Of a DNA stretch of 64,000 bases, positions 57,083 through 64,000 are shown one piece after another (the stretch's first letter is position 1; each line of letters starts with the position of its first letter). The notes below the pieces were generated by a model. The model saw only the letters and a program-made list of their open reading frames with translations, was not told where the DNA came from and made no database searches. The position numbers and the translations under genes were made by a program. Origin of the DNA: Candidatus Poribacteria bacterium (GTDB lineage Bacteria > Poribacteria > WGA-4E > GCA-2687025); NCBI GenBank assembly GCA_028818695.1, contig JAPPNK010000020.1, positions 190,632-254,631 of the forward strand. Direction: 5' to 3'.

Positions 57083-58089
57083 GGCGCCTCTTCCTTTGTC
57101 GTCTCTTCTTCCGCCTTTTCTTCCTCCGGTTGATATGTCCAAAACAGGAGCTTTCCGTCCGCCGAGGCGCTTGCGAGCGTCTTGCCGTCCGCCGAAAAGG
57201 CTGTCCATTTGACCCAGTCCTCATGCCCCTCCAGCGTCTCCAGCTGCTCCCCCGTTTGGACATTCCATAAGATCAGCGTTTTGTCGCTGCTGGCGGTGGC
57301 GAGCGTCTTGCCGTCCGGCGAAAACGCGACCGATTCGACGCGGTCTTCATGCGCGTCCAGCGCCACGCTCTCGCCCGTTTGGACATTCCATAAGAGAGCC
57401 GTTTCATCGCCGCTGCCGGTGGCGAGCGTCTTGCCGTCCGGTGAAAAGTCGGCTGTCAGTACCGCTTTTGAATGACCTTCTAATATGCGGTTTTGTTCAA
57501 GAGCGAAATCCCACAGCTGAACAGTGATGTCCCAACTGCCGGTAGCGAGCGTCTTGCCGTCCGGTGAATAGACAGCCGCGAGCGCGAAGCCCTGGTGTTT
57601 CAAGACGGTCTGTCGATGCTGTCCAGTCTTTGCGTCCCATAGGCGGACGGAGCCGTCCATGCTGCCGGTGGCGAGCGTCTTGCCGTCCGGCGAGTAGGCG
57701 ATTGCGCGGACATTTCCGGTATGTCCAATGAGAACGGCGTTCAGCCCTCCCGTTTCAAGATTGATGACGCGCGCCTGCCTGTCGAATCCGCCGAAAGCGG
57801 CGCTTTTTCCGTCTGGAGAGAATGCGGCGCAGCTCGCCCCGCCGGCGCGTCCAAGCGGGAGGCTAGCGTCCTCGCCCGTAGAGAAGAGAAACGAACGGAC
57901 GCCCTCAGGACCGACGACAGCGATGATCTTCCTGTCTGGAGAGAGCGCTCCGCCCATCAGCCCTTCTTTGCTCAGTTCTGCGTCCGTCTGTTTGGACGCT
58001 GTCCATTTCGCCGGCGCCGCGACTACAGCGGCAAGCCATAACCCAACCAACGCCGCCGACCATGCCGGCCATTGCGTCCAATGCTTCAT
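57079..58089 (-). CDS. Exported WD40-repeat protein, single propeller
   Basis: 336 residues from ATG 58089, which overlaps the cca stop (ATGA). Signal peptide (AALVGLWLAAVVAAPA), then seven WD40 repeats of the form SPDGKTLATGSxDxTxxLW, the number for one beta-propeller, and a short Glu/Thr-rich tail. Much simpler than the 13-14-repeat proteins at 16245-21814 and without their N-terminal GLPDGAKLRIG segment, so it is a separate lineage. Likely a periplasmic scaffold; the partner is unknown. Confidence 0.9.
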   Translation of the reverse strand: MKHWTQWPAWSAALVGLWLAAVVAAPAKWTASKQTDAELSKEGLMGGALSPDRKIIAVVGPEGVRSFLFSTGEDASLPLGRAGGASCAAFSPDGKSAAFGGFDRQARVINLETGGLNAVLIGHTGNVRAIAYSPDGKTLATGSMDGSVRLWDAKTGQHRQTVLKHQGFALAAVYSPDGKTLATGSWDITVQLWDFALEQNRILEGHSKAVLTADFSPDGKTLATGSGDETALLWNVQTGESVALDAHEDRVESVAFSPDGKTLATASSDKTLILWNVQTGEQLETLEGHEDWVKWTAFSADGKTLASASADGKLLFWTYQPEEEKAEEETTKEEAP

Positions 58090-59465
58090 TGCTCCAACCT
58101 CCCTTTTGCGCGCAGCCATTCCAGCCCTGTTTCCAATGTGTCGAACGCTCCGTCCAATTGCGCCTCGTACGCCTCTTTTAGCAGATGTCCAATCTTCGGC
58201 CCTGGCTCCATGTCCAATTCCTGTATCGCATGCCGTCCGAGAAGTATCGGATTCGGCTGCGAATCGAGCGCGTTCAGTTCCGCGGCGCGTTTTTTGAGCC
58301 ATGCAAGTTCCGTCTGCCCTGTTTTTGGCAGAGGCGGGCGTCCGTTCATGTCGGCGGCGCAGACGCGCAGAAGTCTGTCTAAACGCCCCGCTCGGCGCGA
58401 GAGACGGCGCACCGCCGCGTCGCTCACGCCAGGTTCCAACTGCGCGGGAACCATATGCCAGCGCGTCAACGCCGCCGCCTCTTTCGCCAAACCTTTTTGA
58501 TTGGACAACCTCTGGACAAAACGGCGCGTCAATTTCTCCCCTTGGACATCATGCCCAGGCGAACGCCAGCGGCCCCGCTCAAACACGGTCGATGCGGGTT
58601 TCCCAAAGTCATGGCACAGGACGCCCAGCCCGACAACCAGATCCTCCCGTTCGCATCCAATGCGCTCCTTGGCAAAAGCGTCCATACAGTGCAGCGTATG
58701 CGTCCAAACATCCCCCTCAGGATGCCATTCAGGGTCTTGCGGGGTATCGATGAGCGCCTCCAGCTCTGGAAAATAGCGCGTCCAGCCGACCCTGCGCAAA
58801 AAGTCCAACCCCATGGACGGCCGCTCGCCCAGCAGTATCAGTTTTTTCCATTCGTCAAAAATCCGCTCCTTCGCCAGCCCCTCCATCGTCATGGATCGGC
58901 ACAGCTGAATTGTCGCCGGGTCGGCGTTCAAGCGGAAGCGCGCCGCAAACTGCGCCCCGCGCAGAACGCGCAGCGGGTCTTCAGCAAACCGATAGGACAC
59001 ATGGCGCAGAATTCGGCGGTCAAGGTCTCCGCCGCCGCCGAACGGATCCAGCACCTCGCCCGTCAACAGGTCGAATCCCATCGCGTTCATGGTGAAGTCG
59101 CGCCGGCTCGCAGCCTCTTCAAACGAGAGCGTCGGGTCTGCGGTTGCCGTGAAGCCTTTATGTCCAAGTCCAGACTTGGATTCGCGGCGGGGGACGGACA
59201 CATCCAGCGGCAGCCCCCTGATTTTGACGACGCAGAACGCCTCGCCGACCAGATCGACCGAGAAGCGCGTTTTGAGCAGCTCTATGAGACGGCGCGGGTC
59301 CACGCCAAACGCCTCCATGTCGGCGTCTTTAGCGGCGCGTCCCAGATGCGCGTCCCGAACGCACCCGCCTACAAGCAGCGCGCGTCCGCCCGCTTCATGG
59401 ACCGCGCGCGCTGTCCACTCCGCCGCCTCTGCGGCTTGGTTGTCCTGCAGCTTCACCCGCCGCAT
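58086..59465 (-). CDS. cca: CCA tRNA nucleotidyltransferase / poly(A) polymerase family protein
   Basis: 459 residues from ATG 59465, which has GGAG six bases upstream and follows the -10 box at a suitable distance; upstream ATGs at 59504 and 59621 are unlikely. Nucleotidyltransferase core: LLVGGCVRDAHLGRAAKDAD (catalytic Asp pair is DxD in KDADMEAFGVD), RRDFTMNAMGFDL, DPFGGGGDLDRRILRH, FAEDPLRVLRGAQFAARF. An HD domain follows (LGVLCHDFGKPAST), as in longer bacterial Cca. The family adds or repairs CCA at tRNA 3' ends. The tRNAs here encode CCA, so repair is likely. Confidence 0.94.
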   Translation of the reverse strand: MRRVKLQDNQAAEAAEWTARAVHEAGGRALLVGGCVRDAHLGRAAKDADMEAFGVDPRRLIELLKTRFSVDLVGEAFCVVKIRGLPLDVSVPRRESKSGLGHKGFTATADPTLSFEEAASRRDFTMNAMGFDLLTGEVLDPFGGGGDLDRRILRHVSYRFAEDPLRVLRGAQFAARFRLNADPATIQLCRSMTMEGLAKERIFDEWKKLILLGERPSMGLDFLRRVGWTRYFPELEALIDTPQDPEWHPEGDVWTHTLHCMDAFAKERIGCEREDLVVGLGVLCHDFGKPASTVFERGRWRSPGHDVQGEKLTRRFVQRLSNQKGLAKEAAALTRWHMVPAQLEPGVSDAAVRRLSRRAGRLDRLLRVCAADMNGRPPLPKTGQTELAWLKKRAAELNALDSQPNPILLGRHAIQELDMEPGPKIGHLLKEAYEAQLDGAFDTLETGLEWLRAKGRLEQ

Positions 59466-59507
59466 CGTCTTCTCCGCTCCCCTGGCGCCAACCGCCGTTA
59501 ACATTTT

Positions 59508-59537
59508 ATTATAACCGATTGAGGCGTAGCTATTCAA
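59508..59537 (-). promoter_or_regulatory. Promoter for the cca gene
   Basis: On the minus strand, TATAAT at 59508-59513 and TTGAAT at 59532-59537 are 18 bp apart, with the predicted start site near 59500, about 35 bases before the chosen cca ATG. Confidence 0.6.
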
Positions 59538-59588
59538 CATTCCCGCCCGGCATGACCCCTCAATTGCGGCGAAGCGCGGAATTTGGAA

Positions 59589-59602
59589 AAATAGCGCTAA
59601 AA
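59589..59602 (+). promoter_or_regulatory. Conserved upstream element of fused sigma copy 1
   Basis: AAATAGCGCTAAAA, containing the palindrome TAGCGCTA, lies exactly 60 nt before the copy 1 ATG. The identical 14-mer stands exactly 60 nt before copy 2, although the sequence between 59603 and 59630 differs. Candidate -10 element or operator. Confidence 0.5.
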
Positions 59603-59630
59603 TTGAAGCGGGAACTGCCACAAAAGAGCT

Positions 59631-60040
59631 GAACGAAAGGAGCGCTGAATGAACGACCGACCGCTAAGCGACTTCGACGCGACGGTTCTTGGGCAGATGG
59701 GGCATATCCGCGCCGTCGGCAGAAAGCAGCTGCGCAACCAGAACGAGCTGGACGACTTCGTCCAAGAGACGGTGGCGCGCGTCTATGCGAACCGCGCTCA
59801 ACTGCGCGATCCCGCCAAGCTGAAGCAGTGGATCGCGGGCATCGCGCGGAACACGGCGAACGAGATGAACCGCGCCGGCTTCCGCAAACGCGAAGAGCCG
59901 CTGCCGGAAGAGGACGATCTGCCGGACATGCGCAACCCGCATGACGAGCTGGAACGGGCGGAACGGAACGACCAGATACGCCAAGCGATGAACAGACTGA
60001 ACCCGATCGACCGCGACCTGCTGCAGGGGCGGTATATGGA
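59631..60040 (+). repeat. 410-bp perfect duplication, copy A (sigma module)
   Basis: This segment is identical, base for base, to 61101-61510, including the ribosome-binding site and nearly all of sigma regions 2 to 4. Downstream of 60040 the two copies start to differ, and beyond about 60200 similarity falls steeply. Perfect identity in one block between otherwise diverged genes suggests recent gene conversion. Confidence 0.95.
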
Positions 60041-61010
60041 GGAGGAGTCTTACGCCGATCTTCAGGAGCGGCATGGGCTGTCCTATTCGGCGGTCGGGTT
60101 CCGACTGCATCGCGCGAAACGTCAGCTTCGGAAGTTGTTGACAGGAATGAAGGTCGCGTTGGCATTGGCGCTCGCCAACATGAAACAAACAGCATTTGGA
60201 GGAGTGCTTCTCATGACAAACACGACCAAGATCGCTCTCGGAACGGCGTCGGCTCTCATTCTCGCCCTGCTGGGCGGATACCTGTGGCTCGAATACGGCG
60301 GTTCATCGGACGATTCGGCGCGCGGGCTGACGGTTGAGGAGCAGTCGCCGATTGTTAATGCCCGCGGCGCCAATGACAGCGCCGATTCTTCAGCCGAAAC
60401 GGAAACGGCCGGCGGAATCGAAGCCGCGCAGACTCCTGAAACGCCCTCAACCGGCAAAAGCGGCGAGACGGTTGATGCGAACGCCGCCTCCGCCGGCGAG
60501 GCTGTGAGCGTCAACGCGCCCGACGCCTTTTCAACCGAATTTCAAGAGGCGGTTGAAGAACTGAACGACTTCGCGAAAAAGCTGCAGGCGGAATTTCCCG
60601 AATTCAGCGGCGTGACGAAAATGGCGGTTGAGATGGGGGACGCCCTTCTGAAGCGCGAAGCGGAATTGCGTCAACAGGGAATGACCGCCGAAGAACGCAA
60701 AACGCAGCTGCGCGAACAATATCAGACCGCTTCTAAGAGCTTCTCAGACAGCTTCATGGATCCAATGGTCAAAGGAACCATTCATGATCCATTGGAGAGC
60801 TCCGACCCAGTGGCTGCGTTCCGACAACACGCAGATAAGTTGCGCGCTTTAATTCGGTTCATGGCTGAGAACCAGCCCAAAAAGATGGAAACCGTTCTTG
60901 GACTTCCAACAAGCGATGTGTCGATGGATGAGATTGATGCCGTCTTCAGCGATCTCGATTCGTTCATCATTGACGCTCCCATGCCGGCGGTGGAGCCGGA
61001 GGACCGGTAA
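59649..61010 (+). CDS. Fused ECF sigma factor-membrane helix-exported domain protein, copy 1
   Basis: 453 residues. Sigma-70 region 2 spans about residues 5-80 (ELDDFVQETVARVYANRA, KQWIAGIARNTANEMNR) and region 4 about 115-170 (MNRLNPIDRDLLQGRYMEEE, HGLSYSAVGFRLHRAKRQ). A membrane helix follows (LGTASALILALLGGYLWLEY), then a Ser/Glu/Ala/Pro linker and an exported helical domain with QGMTAEERKTQLREQYQ and VLGLP. Sigma thus stays tethered to the membrane unless cut. An internal GGAGGAG plus in-frame ATG at 60213 could also start a separate 265-residue membrane protein. AAAGGAG is 7 bases before the main ATG. Confidence 0.88.
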   Translation: MNDRPLSDFDATVLGQMGHIRAVGRKQLRNQNELDDFVQETVARVYANRAQLRDPAKLKQWIAGIARNTANEMNRAGFRKREEPLPEEDDLPDMRNPHDELERAERNDQIRQAMNRLNPIDRDLLQGRYMEEESYADLQERHGLSYSAVGFRLHRAKRQLRKLLTGMKVALALALANMKQTAFGGVLLMTNTTKIALGTASALILALLGGYLWLEYGGSSDDSARGLTVEEQSPIVNARGANDSADSSAETETAGGIEAAQTPETPSTGKSGETVDANAASAGEAVSVNAPDAFSTEFQEAVEELNDFAKKLQAEFPEFSGVTKMAVEMGDALLKREAELRQQGMTAEERKTQLREQYQTASKSFSDSFMDPMVKGTIHDPLESSDPVAAFRQHADKLRALIRFMAENQPKKMETVLGLPTSDVSMDEIDAVFSDLDSFIIDAPMPAVEPEDR

Positions 61011-61034
61011 GAGTTCGTTGTTCGGCAAATTTTG

Positions 61035-61049
61035 TTGACGCCGCGTCAA
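61035..61049 (+). promoter_or_regulatory. Palindromic -35/operator region before sigma copy 2
   Basis: TTGACGCCGCGTCAA is a perfect inverted repeat with a three-base centre. Its left arm TTGACG could act as a -35 box for the AAATAG at 61059, 18 bp away, and the palindrome could bind a regulator. Confidence 0.4.
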
Positions 61050-61058
61050 GCCGCATGC

Positions 61059-61072
61059 AAATAGCGCTAAAA
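61059..61072 (+). promoter_or_regulatory. Conserved upstream element of fused sigma copy 2
   Basis: Same 14-mer AAATAGCGCTAAAA as upstream of copy 1 and at the same distance (60 nt) from the start codon. Confidence 0.5.
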
Positions 61073-61100
61073 ACCCAAAGGGCATCGCCACAACCGAACC

Positions 61101-61510
61101 GAACGAAAGGAGCGCTGAATGAACGACCGACCGCTAAGCGACTTCGACGCGACGGTTCTTGGGCAGATGGGGCATATCCGCGCCGTCGGCAGAAAGCAGC
61201 TGCGCAACCAGAACGAGCTGGACGACTTCGTCCAAGAGACGGTGGCGCGCGTCTATGCGAACCGCGCTCAACTGCGCGATCCCGCCAAGCTGAAGCAGTG
61301 GATCGCGGGCATCGCGCGGAACACGGCGAACGAGATGAACCGCGCCGGCTTCCGCAAACGCGAAGAGCCGCTGCCGGAAGAGGACGATCTGCCGGACATG
61401 CGCAACCCGCATGACGAGCTGGAACGGGCGGAACGGAACGACCAGATACGCCAAGCGATGAACAGACTGAACCCGATCGACCGCGACCTGCTGCAGGGGC
61501 GGTATATGGA
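61101..61510 (+). repeat. 410-bp perfect duplication, copy B (sigma module)
   Basis: Identical to 59631-60040 at an offset of 1470 bp. The first mismatch downstream is at 61511. Confidence 0.95.
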
Positions 61511-62375
61511 AGAGGAGTCTTACGCCGATCTTCAGGAGCGGCATGGGCTGTCCTACTCGGCGGTCGGGTTTCGACTGCATCGCGCGAAGCGTCGGCTTCG
61601 GAAATTGCTGACTGGAATGAAGGTCGCGTTGGCATTGGCGCTCTCCAACATGAAACGAACAGCATTTGGAGGAATGCCCATCATGACCAAAACGACCAAG
61701 ATCGTTCTCGGAGTTGCGTCGGCTCTCATTCCCGCCTTGCTGGGCGGGTATCTGTGGATCGAATACGGCGATTCGCCGGACGATTCGGCGCGCGAGCTGA
61801 CGGTTGAGGAGCCCAGGCTGACGGCTGAGGAGCAGTCGCCGATCGTCAAGCAGAAATCTGCTGAAACGCCAAAGCAAACCGCCGAAGAAACCTCTGCGCC
61901 GGAGCGGCAAGAGGAAATGCGCGTTTTTGGAGATTCGATCGCTTCTGAAGAGTCTGCCGCCCGATCTGACGGCAGCGAAAGCGTCGGCACAACGCAGCCC
62001 GACGCCCTGCAAGCCGCTCCGCAAGACCTGTTCACCGTCGAACTTCAGGAGGGGGTCAGCGAGTTTAAGGAGGTGTACCAGCGTCTTGTTGAATTGCATC
62101 CAGGTCCGAGGGCAACCTACATCGCAGCTCTGCATAATGAAGTTGTCGACAGCATGATGGAATACAATGAGGAGCTGCAAGATCAAAACTTGGAGCGCGC
62201 GGAACGCGCCGCCAGACTTGCCGCCCGCCTCCTTGAGACCGCGCAGCGGTTGGAGCCGCAGTACACCGCGATGCTGGCCAAAATACACCCTGAAGAAAAG
62301 AAAGCGTACGCTCAATTCATTAAAAACAACACGCCCCGCAAACTGTTCGTTTTTCTCGGGTTGCTGCCTGAATAA
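61119..62375 (+). CDS. Fused ECF sigma factor-membrane helix-exported domain protein, copy 2
   Basis: 418 residues. The sigma part is identical in protein sequence to copy 1 through region 4 apart from late changes. The membrane helix is LGVASALIPALLGGYLWIEY, with a proline where copies 1 and 3 have leucine. The exported domain differs from copy 1 but keeps the same order of features: a low-complexity linker, a FTVELQEGVSEFKEVYQRL block, an RAERAARLAARLL block in place of TAEER, and a terminal RKLFVFLGLLPE. The internal GGAGGA and ATG are at 61668 and 61683. Sigma 2 and 1 probably recognise the same promoters but could sense different signals (inference). Confidence 0.88.
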   Translation: MNDRPLSDFDATVLGQMGHIRAVGRKQLRNQNELDDFVQETVARVYANRAQLRDPAKLKQWIAGIARNTANEMNRAGFRKREEPLPEEDDLPDMRNPHDELERAERNDQIRQAMNRLNPIDRDLLQGRYMEEESYADLQERHGLSYSAVGFRLHRAKRRLRKLLTGMKVALALALSNMKRTAFGGMPIMTKTTKIVLGVASALIPALLGGYLWIEYGDSPDDSARELTVEEPRLTAEEQSPIVKQKSAETPKQTAEETSAPERQEEMRVFGDSIASEESAARSDGSESVGTTQPDALQAAPQDLFTVELQEGVSEFKEVYQRLVELHPGPRATYIAALHNEVVDSMMEYNEELQDQNLERAERAARLAARLLETAQRLEPQYTAMLAKIHPEEKKAYAQFIKNNTPRKLFVFLGLLPE

Positions 62376-62542
62376 AGCTGTTTTCAGCGCCGCGGGCGGG
62401 GGACCTCAAACGGCGTTCCCTGCCCTGCTGCGCCAATCACTTTATGGATGTCGCCGCGGTGAAGGCAGTCTCTACAGACGACGATGTACGAAATCTTGTT
62501 CAAATCGGACGGTATTCGCTAAAGCCATCTTTCCGCCCTTAG

Positions 62543-62559
62543 CCCGCCGCGCAGGCGGG
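62543..62559 (+). terminator. Possible Rho-independent terminator after sigma copy 2
   Basis: CCCGCC-GCGCA-GGCGGG forms a 6-bp GC stem with a 5-base loop, followed by AATCTTTTCC. The T-run is weak and interrupted, and the hairpin lies about 170 bp beyond the copy 2 stop. Confidence 0.4.
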
Positions 62560-62652
62560 AATCTTTTCCCAACAGCGCAAATAGACGCAATTGCATGTAA
62601 AATCTCCGGAAGGAACTCCACATGTATATTGTATAGCGAAGGGAGCGGCGCC

Positions 62653-63888
62653 TTGAAAGATCAACCACTGACGGACTTCGACAAGACGGTTCTGGAGCAA
62701 ATGGAGCGGATACGCGCCATCGGCAGACGCAAACTGCGCAACCAGGGCGAACTGGATGACTTCGTCCAAGAAACGGTCGCGCGGGCATACGCTAACCGCG
62801 CCAAGTTGCGCAATCCCGCCAAGTTGAAGCAGTGGATCTACGGCATCGCGCGCAACACGGCGAGCGAATGGAACCGCGTCCATGAACGCTGGAACAGCAA
62901 GCGTCAGACGCTGGACGAAGCCGAAGCGGCGAACATGCCGCATCCGCTCACCGCGCTTGAACAGGCGGAGAGCAACGAACAGATACGGCAGGCGTTAGAC
63001 AAACTGAACCCGATCGACCGCGACCTGCTGCGCGGGCGGTTTATGGACGAAGAGACGTATGAGGCGCTACAGAAGCGGCATGGGCTTTCCTATTCGGCGG
63101 TTGGGATACGGCTGCATCGCGCGAAGCGTCGGCTTCGGAAGTTGTTGACCGGAATAAAGGTCGCGTTGGCATTGGCGCTCGCCAGCATGAAACGAACAGC
63201 ATTTGGAGGAGTGCTTCTCATGACCAAAACGACCAAGATCGTTCTCGGAGTCGCGTCCGCTCTCATTCTCGCCTTGCTGGGCGGGTACCTGTGGATCGAA
63301 TACGACGGTTCGCCGGACGATTCGGAGCGCGGGCTGACGGTTGAGGAGCAATCGCCGCGCATTGAACAGAACTCTGATGGAGCGTCAGATCAAACCGCCG
63401 ACGAAATCTCTGCGCCGGCGCCGCAAGAGGAAACATCCGCCTCTGATGAGTCCGCTGTCGAAGTATCTGCCGTCTTTTCTGACGACAGCGAGAGCGCCGG
63501 CGCGACGCAGCCCGACGCCCCGCAAGTCTCTCCGCAAGATCCGTTCACGCTGGAGCTTCAGGAGGGGATAGATGAGCTGAACGAGCTTGCTGACCAATTT
63601 GTTCAGCAGTTTCCAAGTTCGATAGCGGCCGATCTGGCGGATATTTTAGTAGGGATCGGGAGAGATCTGATAAAATATGACGAGGAGCTCCGCGGGGAGT
63701 ACTTCACTCGAGAGGAGCGGACCGCCAAACTGCGCGCGTTTTGGCTAGAGTCCATACATCCGGCGACCGAATACTACAATGCCGTCACAACAGAATATTT
63801 AGAATCTGAAATAAAAAACGCGATGGATCAGTTCTTTAATAACAGCGCGCTTCATAAACTGGGCGCGCTTCTCGGATTGCCCAATTAA
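62653..63888 (+). CDS. Fused ECF sigma factor-membrane helix-exported domain protein, copy 3
   Basis: 411 residues from TTG 62653, with GGAG seven bases upstream and the same N-terminal pattern as copies 1 and 2 (MKDQPLTDFDKTVLEQM). Sigma region 2 (ELDDFVQETVARAYANRAKL) and region 4 (LNPIDRDLLRGRFMDEETYE, GLSYSAVGIRLHRAKRRL) are complete but more diverged. Membrane helix LGVASALILALLGGYLWIEY; exported domain with FTLELQEGIDELNELADQF, EYFTREERTAKLRAFWLES and HKLGALLGLPN. GGAGGAG at 63205 precedes the in-frame ATG at 63220. GGAACT at 62612 resembles an ECF -35, so self-regulation is possible. Confidence 0.87.
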   Translation: MKDQPLTDFDKTVLEQMERIRAIGRRKLRNQGELDDFVQETVARAYANRAKLRNPAKLKQWIYGIARNTASEWNRVHERWNSKRQTLDEAEAANMPHPLTALEQAESNEQIRQALDKLNPIDRDLLRGRFMDEETYEALQKRHGLSYSAVGIRLHRAKRRLRKLLTGIKVALALALASMKRTAFGGVLLMTKTTKIVLGVASALILALLGGYLWIEYDGSPDDSERGLTVEEQSPRIEQNSDGASDQTADEISAPAPQEETSASDESAVEVSAVFSDDSESAGATQPDAPQVSPQDPFTLELQEGIDELNELADQFVQQFPSSIAADLADILVGIGRDLIKYDEELRGEYFTREERTAKLRAFWLESIHPATEYYNAVTTEYLESEIKNAMDQFFNNSALHKLGALLGLPN

Positions 63889-63902
63889 AGAAAGGATACG
63901 CC

Positions 63903-64000
63903 ATGCGTCTCAACATCATTCTCGCCGTTTTTTGAGCCTGTTGTCTTGAACCGTCATCGCCGGCGGCTCTGGCGATGAACCTCAAACAGGCTTCCATTGC
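63903..64000 (+). pseudogene. Start of an exported protein gene, interrupted by TGA, cut by the window end
   Basis: AAAGGA sits before ATG 63903. Ten codons (MRLNIILAVF) end at TGA 63933-63935, but the same frame continues ACCLEPSSPAALAMNLKQAS, completing a standard signal peptide with an AxA cleavage site. A Trp codon mutated to TGA is the simplest reading. Alternatively a short leader peptide is followed by a start at ATG 63975. The gene runs off the window. Confidence 0.45.

Noticed and set aside
61134-62315. 393-codon open frame antisense to sigma copy 2
   Set aside because: Arises from the codon bias of the sigma gene; the same antisense frame appears opposite copy 1, and no ribosome site or family similarity is seen.
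62376-62652. Small gene between sigma copies 2 and 3
   Set aside because: The frame running through is continuous with an out-of-frame part of copy 2 and has no start or family similarity; only a hairpin and promoter-like motifs were kept.

Overview
The window is GC-rich bacterial chromosome with about 60 tightly packed genes, many joined by 4-base ATGA overlaps. It comes from a diderm: lpxK and lpxB make lipid A, there are several outer-membrane beta-barrel and lipoprotein genes, and FtsEX is present. Secreted multi-blade WD40 proteins, LamG proteins ending in a shared (R/K)KAAVxWxxLKR-like tail, a creatininase homologue and fused ECF sigma factors suggest the Poribacteria or a neighbouring candidate phylum. 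That placement is from memory of the families, with moderate confidence. I saw no insertion sequence, phage gene, rRNA or CRISPR array.

Layout. 76-9970 (minus): an outer-membrane protein, cytochrome c, aminotransferase, lpxB, lpxK, a discoidin/FlgD-Ig protein, an OmpR-type regulator and a GldA/GldF-like ABC exporter. 9998-10400: RNase P RNA, below an SRAP gene, a 604-aa lipoprotein and a 47-aa sigma-factor fragment. 13518-15430: BtuF/BtuC-like uptake genes without an ATPase. 16245-21814: three tandem secreted WD40 genes, the middle one cut by an amber codon. 21935-27810 (plus): sulfotransferase, surE, a GAF-cyclase, tRNA-Met and tRNA-Val, creatininase family, DUF2851. 27736-38142 (minus): a ten-gene run (TPR lipoprotein, lipoprotein, PD40-Omp85 protein, alr, livHMGF, beta-barrel, SIS isomerase). 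38258-45055: nuclease/phosphatase, purU, epimerase, ftsEX, methyltransferase, LamG. 45206-51463 (plus): sugar-type ABC ATPase and binding protein without permeases, oxidoreductase, HEAT protein, fucU and two small genes. 51497-59465: a frameshifted two-repeat protein, LamG, VWA, MFS, WD40 and cca. 59649-63888: three tandem ECF sigma factors, each fused to a membrane helix and a divergent exported domain; a partial gene closes the window.

The most novel-looking element is the sigma array. The first 410 bp of copies 1 and 2 are identical while the exported domains have diverged, and all three copies carry an in-frame Shine-Dalgarno plus ATG exactly at the sigma/membrane boundary. Other notable points are LivG and LivH with large insertions, an ABC ATPase lacking its Q-loop Gln and switch His, and several single-base lesions (amber, opal, two frameshifts, a missing start). 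The lesions could be real decay or assembly error.

Only one gene-free stretch exceeds 300 bases (9971-10436) and it is filled by RNase P RNA. Positions 1-75, 11112-11333, 13289-13517 and 62376-62652 are shorter gaps in which I see no convincing protein gene.
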